From assembly GCA_933207985.1 (NCBI GenBank), contig OW240917.1, positions 98,770,710 to 98,834,709 on the forward strand: DNA of 64,000 nt, read 5' to 3'. The position numbers and the translations under genes are program-made. Numbering within the stretch: position 1 is the first letter of the stretch; each line of letters starts with the position of its first letter. Shown in pieces: positions 1-12,400 of the stretch. This DNA comes from Pelobates cultripes (Eukaryota; Chordata; Amphibia; Anura; Pelobatidae). The notes under the pieces were generated by a model, which did no database searches, was not told the origin of the DNA, and saw only the letters and a list, made by a program, of their open reading frames with translations.

Positions 1-47
1 GTAAACTTAAGAACAACCTTGTTTATACAGCAGAACTGTGAGTGATA

Positions 48-53
48 TTTATT
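48..53 (-). promoter_or_regulatory. Candidate poly(A) signal AATAAA for PALLD
   Basis: TTTATT on the plus strand reads AATAAA on the gene strand, about 190 nt after the stop. Use of this site is inferred only. Confidence 0.5.
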
Positions 54-72
54 GTGCCAGGAATACATCAAG

Positions 73-78
73 TTTATT
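73..78 (-). promoter_or_regulatory. Second candidate poly(A) signal AATAAA for PALLD
   Basis: A second AATAAA on the gene strand lies about 165 nt after the stop and 20 nt before the other one. The tandem pair supports a 3' end near or just beyond the window edge. Confidence 0.45.
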
Positions 79-243
79 CCTCCTATGCTATATATCTTTT
101 CTGCTTATACAAATGGTTAATATGCAGTTTAACATGTCCCTATCAGTTTAGCTGAAGGCGTGTTCAATTTGTTACATGATGTGGACGTTGCCAGGCGTCA
201 TCTGAGGCTTTCGAGGTTTACACAAAGGTCACGCTTGTCCAAT

Positions 244-404
244 CTACAGGTCGTCGCTCTCCACCAGTGCCGGCTGCAAGTGTACAGGGTTGGCCTCTGG
301 CAGGAAAGCTGCTTTGATATCCAGCCCTTGATCAGAAAGTGCTGCGTATCGACTGGCTGAAGGCCTAACCTTTCTTGTTTTAGGAGCTTGCTGTTGCCAT
401 TGAG
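244..404 (-). CDS. PALLD: PALLD terminal coding exon (C-terminal tail, stop codon)
   Basis: The acceptor TTTTTTAG lies just upstream, at 405-406. The first two bases (CT) complete a Thr codon begun in the Ig5 exon. The exon then encodes 52 residues beginning QWQQQAPKTRKVRPSASRY and ending ALVESDDL, followed by TAG at 246-244. The SRYAALSDQGLDIKAAF core and the acidic VES(E/D)DL end are diagnostic of the palladin C-terminus. This tail follows Ig5 and has no globular domain; it is basic at first and acidic at its end. A plus-strand reading frame over the same bases is a shadow. Confidence 0.95.
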
Positions 405-3400
405 CTAAAAAAGTGAATATACTTAACTGATAAGTGAAATCATAAATTTTATTGAAGGCTAATTAGGACCCTGCATTATACATATTTTATATACTTATTG
501 AGGTCCATCACTAAACAAATTTTTTTTACAATTTACAAGGGAAATAAACATTTTATGTAGCCAATAAAAATAAAAAAACAGCTTAAAATACTCTGGTTAA
601 TTCCCCACAATTCCATGTTTAGTAAGTAAACCCTATATAAAATTCCATTATTAAATACACAGCTGTGCACATTTAATGACTTATTTACTAAATTATTTGC
701 TTTGGTTTATCATGAATAGAGTTTATTAGGCAAAATAGATTAACAGAAAGTTATTTGAAAGATGGCAAAGCATGGAGTTTGGCAGAATAGCTATGGCTAC
801 ATCTGTAAATATCACAATTTGAACTACCCTGACCAAACATAATTTTCTAGATGTAGCCTACCATTTTATCTCTTAAGAATAATATATTTGTTGCCATAAT
901 GACACCATCAGTTCCTAGAGATTCTATTTTTTTTTCTGGACATGGCATCTATTGCTTATTTAACATTGAAAACAAATCCCTCTGTTGTTAAATGAGTGTT
1001 ATAATTACATAAATGTGATTAGTTGTTAAAGGGGTCCTCAAGGCATACCAATAGTTCAGTATCACCTTTGGAACAGAACAGTGACATCACTAAATCCTGG
1101 TATGTTAGTGTGCTTTAAATACTGTGTTTGGAACCACTGGCTTAAAGTGTTAAAATACAAATAATACATGTGACTGATGTAAAACAGGCACAGAGAGTCT
1201 TAGAGGAGAGATAGCCCAATGCTCTCAGGATATTACAGATTTGTACTTTGCATATGGGTGCCAAAAAGATCCAAATTATGTGTGTGTTAGACCACTTAAA
1301 AATTTCTCACATATTCTTCGGTATTCTTTTAAAAATATTTCAAATATTTAGCAAATTGCATTACAATTCGGTAAAGTCCTGGTTAGGGCACACGGCAAAT
1401 GGGCAGAAGAAACAAACACTGTTTCACTTCTCCTCCTCTCTGTATGATTTGTGTACACTGCAAAGGACAGAGTTTAGAACATTAACAGGAAGTCAAGGTA
1501 AAAGCGCCCCATTGCAGACTAAAGAGGTGTGGCTTTCGACTTTCAATTTAACTTCTCACGCAATACAGAGACAGTGGCGGATCCGGGGGTAATTGCAACG
1601 GGGCAATTGCCCCCCACGAGATGCAGGGATGGCATTGTCCAGGTGCTAGCCCTGCAATGTGCCTGCGGACCGGGGAGGGAGATCATAGACCTCCCTCCCC
1701 GGTCCGCAGGCACCGTGCGGGCAGCCGGGAGGGAGAGGAAGGAGAGAGGACCCGGGAGCTCTTACCTGCAGCTCCTCCGGGTGCTACTCTCGCGAGCATG
1801 GAGCGTTGCCGCGGTTACCATGGCAACGCTCCAAATCTCGCGTGAGTGAACTCTAGCCCTGGAGCGTGGGTTAGAGTTTACCTCACCACCACTGGGACCA
1901 CCAGGGATCAAGAAATGTCCCCTCTCCTCCCAGTAAAGGTAAGAAGGGAGGGGGGCACAAATTATATTTATTTTATTAAATAAATAAAAAATTAAAAAGC
2001 CTCCCTACCCTCCTTCCCCCCATACAAACACTGCCCCACAAACACACACTACACACATTGCCCCACAAATACTGCCCCACAAACACACACTACACACATT
2101 GCCCCACAAACACACTACACTCATTTTCCCACAAACACTGCCCCACAAACGCACACTACACACATTGCACCACAAACACTGCCCCACAAACGCACACTAC
2201 ACACATTGCACCACAAACACTGCCCCACAAACACACACATTGCCCCACAAACACTGCCCCACAAACGCACACTACACACATTGCACCACAAACACTGCCC
2301 CACAAACACACACTACACACATTGCACCACAAACACTGCCCCACAAACACACACATTGCACCACAAACACTGCCCCACAAACACACACTACACACATTGC
2401 CCCACAAACACTGCCCCACAAACGCACACTACACACATTGCCCCACAAACACACACTACACACATTGCACCACAAACACTGCCCCTCAAACACACATTGC
2501 ACCACAAACACTGCCCCTCAAACACACACTACACACATTGTACCACAAACACTGCCCCTCAAACACACATTGCACCACAAACACTGCCCCTCAAACACAC
2601 ACTACACACATTACACCACAAACACTGCCCCACACACACTACACACATTGCCCCACAAACACTGCCCCACAAACATACACTACACACATTGCCCCACAAA
2701 CACTGCCCCCATACACACACTACACACACTGCAACTCACACACACTACCACCCTCACATACACACTGCCCCCATACACACACTGTCCCACAAACACACAC
2801 TACACACATTGCCCCACAAACACTGCCCCATACACACACTGCCCCACAAACACTGCCCCCATACACACACTGCACACCCATACACACACTGCCCCCCATA
2901 CAGCACACTACACACACTGCCCCCCATACACACACTACACACACTGCAACTCTCACACACACTACCACCCTCACATACACACTGCACCACCTACACACAC
3001 ACACACTGCCCCACACATACACTGCCCCCAAACACACACACTGCAACCCTGACATACACTGCTGCCCTCACGCACACACTTCACCGCTCACACACACACA
3101 CTTTACCCCTAACACATACCAATGCTCCTATGCCCTATATCCCAGCAGACCCCAGGTAAGTTGTCAAACTGTTCTTAAACGGTTTGATTACTTACTCTGG
3201 GATGGGATCCTGGCACTACTGGCGCCATAACTACCACACTGAGCTGTAGTGGTTATTGTGCTTGGATTATTTCTTTACATAGTCTACAAGTGCCCCTTCC
3301 GAGATCAAGCTCTGGATCCGCCACTGTACAGAGAATATGTAAACATAATATAAATCATAAGTTACCATTCCCTTTAAGAACTCCATCATCTACTTTTTGT

Positions 3401-6400
3401 GGTGTAAAACGATCATATAAAACTAGATATTTTTTGTGCTTGCATACAACTAAAAAAAAAAAAAAAAAAAAGCCTTGTAACCCTTGTCAATACAGGAGCA
3501 AGATAATCTCTGAAATTCAATTTTACGGTTTTTCTAGATCACCAGCAATTGTGAACATGGAACAGGAGGTTAATTTTTAAAAACTTACTGTGTACATCAA
3601 GTCTTGCAGTACAAGACACAATACCAGCCTCATTTTTTGCTGAAACAGTATACCAGCCAGCATCTTCTTTTGTTGCACCTTGGATTAGTAGGCATAGATA
3701 GCCATAGTTGTCTTGATGCATACTGTCAAGAGACAAGCCACAATTACTGTATAAATACACACATAATAAAATAGTTTATATATAGGAAAATAATGTGTGG
3801 GGGGACGGGTAGAGGGGGAAGCAAAAGCACGGCCTTCAAATTCATAGGATTATGAGCTGATATTGACCTGGTGTGGAAGAGGAAGATTCAAAATCAGTTA
3901 TGCAAGGAAAAAGATGGATGGACTAAAGATTATCCAGATTACAAGTAGAGGTATGCCTTCTGCCCTGAACATACGGAGTTGTATAATGTTGGTATGCAAC
4001 AGAACCCTGCAGTCTGCTGTACAGTGTATTGATTGTGCTTGATTAAGTGTATATACTTTTTTTTATTTTTAACAATATATATTTAGTAAATAGTCCCCTG
4101 TCTATACTTTTCAAATATAGAAGGAACACTAATGGGGCAACCATTCCTACAGCAGAATACACTTATTTACAGAAATTTTGTTTACTTAAATGGTTTTGCT
4201 CATGAGTGTGGGCACTGTATTTAGACGTTTCATTTGTTTTACGGTTGCATATTTATCTCTCTTTTAACCATAGTTATCTGCATTTATTTATTTTTATGAC
4301 TTTTGAAAGGGAAGTTAAGCTGCTGCTGTGGCGTACTGTGATCATCCTAAATGCATATATGAGTGGGTTATGGGTGTGATAGTATTTTGTTAGAATTTAA
4401 ATACCAACCTGACTCTGTCTGTGTTGTAAGTGAGGGAATCATTCTCCTTCTTCCAGAAGATCTGGGGTGGAGGCATTCCAGACACGCGGCACTCCAGTCT
4501 TACAGGGTATCCCTCAGCTACTCCTGTGTTCTGCAGCTTTTCTACAAACACGGGTGGCTTGTGGGCATCCTTAGCTGAAGGAGACAAGGTACAATTATAT
4601 CTGCTGAGAAGAAATGGCAATATTTCTCTGCTTAGTTTTACATAAAGAACTCTAATCATGGGAAACTTGATAAAAAGGGATTTGCAAAAGAAAAATTAAA
4701 TAAAATAGTTCTGCAGTTATACCCAACTTAACACATTCAAACTAATTCAGCCCATCCTACGGATTTTAGGGGGGGAAAAACAAACAAAAAACAACAAGAT
4801 ATGATAAACTAAAGACGGACCTCCAATAAACACAAAACCATCAGTCAAATTAAGTTTAAAAAGAAGTCATCCTTATTTTATCCTATATTAAAATCTCTCT
4901 CTCTCTTGCCTATTGACCGCTCCATGCAAGCAGTTCTCAAACAGAAGATGATAGATAACCAGTTTCCTTTGAGGAAATAGGTAAGAAATCGCTAATTAGA
5001 TGCTATCTTTTTGATGTTTTTTTTCCTTTGGGTATTAAGAAGGATTTCACTGCAATACTAAAAAGTATATTCTTTTTTAAAACCAATAAGTAGAAATGTA
5101 GAGTGTGTTTGAATGTATTATGATTTAAAGATATCCCTATGAAAAAGAAATTACATAAATACATAGTGTCAGGAATGCTATAGTTCTAAAATAACAGCTT
5201 AGGTGCCTAGCCCCCTGTCAGCAAAGTAACAGGTGAGTTTAATCACCTTTTCCCAGTGCCGCACAGGTCAGTAGTGGCTGGCTCCTCCCCAAACTTGATG
5301 ATCTCAGCTAATCCAATGCTTTCCCATAGGAAAGCATTGGGAGGCCATCACACATGCGCGTCAAATCTTTGCACTGTGCCAATCAGCATCTCCTCAGAGA
5401 GATACATTAAATCAATGCATCTCTATGAGGAACGTTAAGTGTCGTGCTGAACGTCAGTGCTGCACACTGTGCAGCATTGACTCAGGAAGCACCTCCAGTG
5501 GCCTTTTGAAGAGTGGCCACTAGAGCTGTTCCTAGGCTTTAATGTAAACACTGCCTTTTTATTAAATTAAAAAAAAAAAACTGTTTACATTAAAAAGCCT
5601 GCAGGGACACGCTATAGACACCATAACAACTACACTAAGCTGTAGTTGTTCCGGTGACTTTAGTGTCTCTTTAAAGTCTCTCCAGGAACATATATTATAC
5701 TTTTAAAAGTGCCATTCACTATGTTCCAGTGTACAGATTATGTAACAGAATGATACAGTGTGAATATACTTTTCAAAGAGCTACTTTTCTACAATGTATT
5801 AAGTTCAATATGTTCAGCTTGCTATAATTTTTCAGTTAATTTAATTGAACCAATTAGCTGGCAGTGCTTTTAAATGCTGTCCCTGCATTTATACAGATAT
5901 CCTTGTATTAATAGTGATATTCATAGGAATAAGTACTCTATAGCATGAATATAGGCGTATTATTTTTAACCCCTTAAAAGGAACACTATAGTCCAATGTC
6001 ACGAAGGAGGAATCAGAGAGGATTTTGTGTAAATGTTTTTTTTTTTTTACTTTTTGTATAAAGAGTGAATCAAAAGACCTTTTTCAGTCATATATATTGG
6101 ATATTGTGTTTAGAAAACACCCAATCCCTATACAAATATATTTTGTGATATTTTTTCACAATCTTTCACCATATACATACTGTATACAAACAGTATGTAT
6201 GACAACATACAGGAAAAAAAAATCAGCTTAGCTGAGGCACCAACCTTATCTTTTAAAGGAAAGTGACTGAATGGATAATATAGACATTTGAATTTCCTTC
6301 CACACTGTAGATACAGTACAAACCTGTTTCTTTTTATATATACTACAAGGCTATAAATGGCACATCACACATTGTGTCCCGATATAGCTGCTTTGATTGT

Positions 6401-9400
6401 GTACAGATCTAATGTTATGTGTTGTATTGCTAAGAAAATGTGCAACTGTTTTTTTAACTTGACCAATGAGAAATGGAAAACACTGTTATTTCAATTTATT
6501 TTGTATGTATATTAATTTCTCCACTGAATCTGCCCTTGTGAGCTTAGTATGTATTGGTGGCTCTAACATAAGAAAAAGATTTACACCTGCCTGTCACCAA
6601 TACAAGGCACAGCTTCAAAAACAAATGGATATAATGCATGTGCATAAGTGAATACGTTTGCTTCCTTTTAAATATGGACATTGTTTTCTTCACATTAAAA
6701 GGACACTATATTCACTAAAACAACTTTAGCTTAATTAAGCACTTTTGGGGTTTAGATTATGCCCCTGCAGTCTCACTGCTCAATTCTCTGCCATTTAGGA
6801 GTTTAATAACGTTGTTTATGCAATCCTAGTCACACCTCCCTGTGTGTGACTTGCTTAGTCTTTTTAAACATTTTTAAATGGCAGAGCATTGAAACTTCAG
6901 AGGCATGATCTATACACAAAAACTGCTTTATAAAGCTAATGATGTTTTGGTGACTATAGTGTCCCTTTATGAGAAGATGTCTCAGACACTGAATGACCTC
7001 TATGATCTGAAGTAGCTTCATGTATCATATACGTCTTGGGTAGTACAATCAGCTATTTCAGTGAAACGCTCTGAAGTCTCTTTCACTGTATGGACTGGAG
7101 ACAAATACTATTGGCTGATGTATTTTAGTGTTTCTAGGATTTGCAGATAAATTTATTTTGCACCATTTGTATTTTTTATTACGTGTTATGAGATATGGAA
7201 ACCAGTTTCTGCTAAAAGAACCACTATGGCGTTATTAATACAAACCCGTATGCCCCTGTCCTTGTATTAACCCCTTAAGGACCAAAACTTCTGGAATAAG
7301 AGGGAATCATGACAAGTCACACGTCATGTGTCCTTAAAGGGTTAAGGTACAATACATTGTATTGCTTACCATGAAAATTAATTTAAAAATTATTATATTT
7401 ACTTACCTTTTTTCAGGGCCACTCCATATCCCATGACTCCATCAAGGTGGCATGACCTCCACCGCAATGGTCAAATTCAACAGATTCATGCTTCCCCACA
7501 GAAAAGCATTGTATGCTATGCTTTCCTATGGGCTTCCACGGCATGTGACAGAAATTCACTCTTTATCTTTATGACAGCCACTAAAGGTGGATCAAACCCC
7601 TCCATGTAAACAATGCAGTTCTGAAAGAAAACTGCATTGCTTTACATTGAAGGGTTAAGAGGACAAGAACACTGCAACAAAACACTTCATTGAGGTGAAG
7701 TGGTCTGGGTGACTATAATGTCACTTTAACCTTTGTCTACACGTGCTCAAATTATGTCTATTTATCACGTGGTGTGTTGCACAGCCGATGCAGGGCCACA
7801 CTGGTTTGCTGAGAGCACTTTGATGACAATCTCACACAATGGGCCTGGTCCTGCATGACCCTGCTTTGCTCTATAGATTCTCTAGCTGGGAAAAAACAGG
7901 GAATGTGGCTGTGGGCTCTCGGCAGGACCCAGGTAAGTTGTCAAATCATGCTAAAACAGTTTGATTTCTTCCCATAGGAGCCCCATAACCATACAGTTGA
8001 CTGTGATGGTTATGGTATCTGGAGTGTTCCTTTAACCTGGCGTTATACATAGCCAGTGATTACACTGAAATAAAGTTATGGCACAATTTTTCTAAATTAT
8101 GATAATTTACATACATTTCATGGGATTACTGCCTCAAAATCTACGTACTTTAATGATCAAATGCTCCAAAAGCCAAAAATATATTTCTGTGAGGATCATA
8201 TGTTTGTCCCATTTTTCCACAGGGCAATAATATCCATACTACTGCTTCTAGTTACACTAAGCCAAGCTCAGTCTGTACTCCTTTCATTAGAATTAGGACA
8301 GTTCTGAACCTCCGCAAGGCATTCTAAACAGAAAGGAAACACTGCCAACAGCTACTTCAAACAGATGACAAGCAGACCAAGCACTTTCCAGCCTGTATGT
8401 GAATTGGACATTGCCAAAAAAGGTCTTGAGGTTCTTCTTATAAGCAGAACACTGCACGGAACTATTCTTCTCCAGATCCGGATACATTTTTCATACAACC
8501 AGAAGTCATAAACCAAATGCACTAAAATAGATGTGAGATCTAAAGTGTGCGCGAGAGAGTAACAGGTAGTCCCCAAACCTCCCTCCTGACATTAAAAAAA
8601 CAGTCTAACTCCCAGATCACTTTACTATGGCAATAACATGCACACACGGTATAGATATCTTACTGAAAAGTGGGAAAATTCTTATAACTAACAACGATTT
8701 GTCTCAGTATTTGGAATGATTGTTGGCACGCCCTACAAATGAAAGGCTAATGGGTACATTTACTAATGAGTAGAAAAACAAAACTTCTGTTACTGTTATT
8801 CTTTGGAGTCTAATTCTCTCCTTCCGTTTTCCAATTACATTAGTTTACTAAGATGGGAATTTAGATTGTAAGATATAGGAACAGACTATAAGTACACCAC
8901 CAAAAAAAACACAATTATAAGAGAAAATAAAATTTACATTTTCCAAAGAGTCGGTGCTGAAAAGACTGTCACTAAAGTAAGTAATACGATATTAACCTTT
9001 ATATTAAAGGAAAAATATAACTTTATTATTTCAAGATAATTACTAGTTTTAAATGTAAGTTTAAGGTTTGTTTTTGGAGGGAGGTGTTTTTTTTTTTTAA
9101 TATAAGGAGGGGGCTCCTTATATACAAAAAAGAACACCTCCCTCCAAAAGCCAAAAAACCTTCCTGAAATCCTGCACTGAGACAGTCTATGTGCTGCAGC
9201 CTGATCATCACTTTTGGATTTTGGACACATGGCTCATGCACAGACAACTGTCATAATCAACCAACCCAATGGAAACTCACAGAGAAGCATTGGATCCCAT
9301 ACTTCTTGATTAGAAGCATTAGCTGCATTTGGTGATGTTGAACATGAAGACATTTGAAATAGAGGAAAAAGAGCCACTAAAGATGTGTTTTTAGCTAGAT

Positions 9401-12400
9401 GTACACATTGTGGTTTCTAAAAGGCCAAGTTTCACAATGCCAGAGAAAAAGGACAGCATCTTTACAACGTGGAACATCTATGAACCAAAAGCACTTCACT
9501 AAGATGTAGTGGTTTGGGTGCTTAAGTCCACTTTAATGAAGAGTAAAGCAAAAGCTCTAATTTGTTTAAAAGGTTCAGGTTTAAAAAATTTAAAATATTA
9601 ATACATTATTCATCCTAACATAACTGGTTTCTCATTCTATGGTTTCATTTACACATTTCAAGATTTTGTTTTGTGCTTTAATGATTACTGTGAGTTATTT
9701 TAGTTTGTTAACACAGCCTGTTTCTACATAGACTGTGTGGCAATCGCCACTTAAAACTACTGAAAATATTGTATCACTTTCCTGGCTTTCTGTCCCTGTC
9801 CATATAAACCCAGCAGACACATATAACCTGCTATATTTACTATCATTTTCAGTCTGGCTGAGAGGAGAGTTTAGCGGAGGTAACCAGTCAGGTTACCGGT
9901 GGTCCACTACAGACGAATATCCATGCACACTGTACGATGTACCAATAGCACAAGCATTACATCATATGGAGCTTAATTTTCCAAAATTGTAACCAAATTG
10001 TGATATATAAATATTGCCTGAATCCCACTGCTTTGGGATACCTCTCTCTGTCTCACAAAGCCATTCAAAGATTGGGTTATATTACCAAGACACATACCTG
10101 CAACAATGAGTTCTAAGCTGAATGAATTTTCTCCAGCACGGTTCGTGGCAATGCAGGTATATATTCCAGCATCTCTTGTGGTCACTGGCTCAATGACCAA
10201 TGAATGAACTCCATTCTCACGCACTAACATTTTATGAGAGTTATCTGGACGGACAGGTCTTCCATTTAACTGCCAACTTAGATCAGGTGTTGGGAGTCCA
10301 CTGACCTATAATTTATAAGAGATATAAAATATTAGCATTTTTTTTCCAGTCATTATTTTCCAGGATTCCTAGAAGTTTTTGGACAAATGGACTTTGGAAG
10401 AATTGAATGACCATTATATGTTAACCCAAATTCCACCTTGGTTTTACTAGAACAGGTGTTATTAGGCCAGGTTTATTGAATTAGCACCTTAGGATCCAAT
10501 AAAAATAGTAATAAAAAAAACTGAACGAGGGAAAGGACATGTTCTGTTGACCCACAACTAATTAAAGGACAAGGATTTCTACAAGGAGAGTATGGTTTGT
10601 TGTCACATGCTGTGAGTTGACAAATTAACTTGGTTTAGGCTAAAATCTTTGAAAGAAATACTAATTTGTATAGGTTAGTTAATGCTGTACTAAAGGTTCT
10701 CAGCTTCATAGAATTGCAAGCACAATAATGATTGGTTGTAAGTCAATCTTGTATATAAAAAAGCACATTTAAAAGAAGTCTAAATATTTATGTCATCTAT
10801 GAACAATGGCTAATTTTATTATTCCATGATGTATAGCAGAATGGGCTGTTCGTTCATATTCACAGGCACTCTTCTAGTCAGTGACCATTATTTGAATTGC
10901 AGCTGTATCCTGACTGGGTGACTCCACCAAGCAGCCAACCTGGAAACAGGTCAAAAATGATTTTTTCCTTCTGTTGCCCTTTGAGATCTCATTATCTGAT
11001 GAGTCTAAAATGCAAGACATTTCACTGCTAACATTTACTAAAAGGGAACCAGCACCAAAACCACTAAACCTTACTGTACAGGGTTTGGTGCATGGATGCT
11101 GCCCCTTTATTCAGACAATGTAAAACACTGCCATTTACATGTATCTGAGAACATGTCACTAATAACTGTCAGATAGACAGTAGAGGCACTTCCTCATTGG
11201 AGACTCAAGTTTTTCAAAAACTTTTATGTTCGGTGTCATTATGCACAGCAAGAGGACACCAAACTTATCTAATGTAACTCCCAGGAAGAAGGTATTAATT
11301 CCTGCACATATACCTTACTTATCCAATGTTTCTATATGAGAAGCATTGGTTTGGACAAAAAAAAAACTAAACAAAACTCCATTATATCTGGGTCAAAAGG
11401 CTGCAGAGAGGAGGAGTCCACCCCAGCACTAGGTTACCGGTAAGTTTAGTTGATGAATTCAGATTATAGGAGTATTTTCATTTTGATGAGTCAATCGCAC
11501 ATGTATGACTCCATGAACCAACTGCTTACATGTGTAATGTGTACTAGTGTTGCACTTGTCACTCCCCGTTCACACAGGGTTTTTACATAATTTCATATTG
11601 ACGCTGTTGCACTAAATTAAGAAATGACCCTTCCTTTACATCAGTTTCAAACACTAACCACTTTTACCATTTACTGCTGCTGAGAGTTCCTTTAGAACAT
11701 GACATTAAGCGGCTTTAAGTGACAAAGGGCAACAACAGCTAATTTGTCTTTCAACACAGTCCAGCTATATTACCTGGTATCATATTAAGCAGGGTATAAA
11801 CTTTGCTCGAGTTTCCTTTCCCATGGGAAGTTTTCAAGAGAGAGGAAGAAATGTGAAACAATTCTCCCTTTGAAGCATTACCTCATTGTACATGTGCCAA
11901 TAATCTCTAAATTGCATTCCTCTGATGTTTAGTTTCTAAATTCCTCCTACGTTGTATTAAAATGCGTTGAGCCATCATATGACATTCTATGCCACCGGCC
12001 ACGTTTAAGCTTTAAGACAAATAAAGGCAGACGGTCACCTATTGTGCAAATCACACTTCTCTAAACACAGGAGTGAAGATTAACTGGGAAAAACTGTGAG
12101 ATCCACCATGGTTGCCAAAAAATGATGTTCTATATAGATAATTCTGGAAAATAGCTGTAGTTATTAATTGTAGTTGCCCTTTTGCCTAGCCTAGTAGGTA
12201 ATGTATTAGACTGGCATGACAAAATTATAGCACTCATTCATGCCAATCATTCTGAACAGAATTCAATATTTAGCTTCCATTAACTGATGTGCAAATTAGA
12301 ACAGTTTAGGAGTAACATTGTTCCCCCTTCTTTCAAAACATTTTTATAATATAGGGAGAATGTAAACTGAACTTTTTTTTCCCCTCCCAATAAAATGTTT

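Larger units (their letters stand above)
1..243 (-). other. PALLD: PALLD 3'UTR (partial, runs off the window)
   Basis: This is the region downstream of the TAG on the gene strand. It has no conserved reading frame and holds two AATAAA hexamers, listed separately. The true 3' end may lie outside the window, because mammalian palladin transcripts can use distal sites. Confidence 0.7.
1572..3326. mobile_element. Non-autonomous hAT-like DNA transposon with an internal tandem array
   Basis: The ends are CAGTGGCGGATCC at 1572 and its exact reverse complement ending at 3326. Perfect 8-bp direct repeats, TACAGAGA, flank them (1564-1571 and 3327-3334). Eight-bp duplications and CAG-type ends are typical of the hAT superfamily. 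No transposase frame is visible, so the copy is non-autonomous. Inside, in order, are a GC-rich 5' part with a 23-bp hairpin, a CA-rich tandem array, and a 3' module (about 3145-3290) that resembles the end of a T2-type MITE. Orientation is arbitrary. The long stop-free frames inside come from the array and are not genes. Confidence 0.88.
405..3588 (-). other. PALLD last intron; half of it is a hAT-like transposon
   Basis: The donor is GTAAGT (3588 downward) and the acceptor AG is at 406-405. Bases 407-1560 are AT-rich intron with a short T2-like fragment near 1027-1080 (TTAAAGGGGTCC). Bases 1572-3326 are a hAT-like element with an internal tandem array. Bases 3327-3588 contain an A-tract at about 3452-3470. 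No other gene is visible. Confidence 0.85.
4575..10097 (-). other. PALLD intron between Ig4 and Ig5, rich in T2-type MITEs
   Basis: Bases 4575-5160 and 5675-6690 are plain AT-rich intron, with a TTAAAAGGAACACTATAG end near 5978 that begins a decayed copy. Elements lie at 5160-5674, 6695-6969, 7212-7729 and 9004-9536, plus an element end at 7930-8035. Bases 8040-9000 and 9540-10097 show no recognisable gene or repeat. Confidence 0.8.

Noticed and set aside
160..360. 66-codon plus-strand frame
   Set aside because: Antisense shadow of the PALLD terminal exon.
2058..3230. Very long plus-strand frames rich in His, Thr and Pro, and minus-strand Cys/Val frames
   Set aside because: They lie in the CA-rich tandem array of a hAT-like transposon; all frames are open because the unit has no stops.
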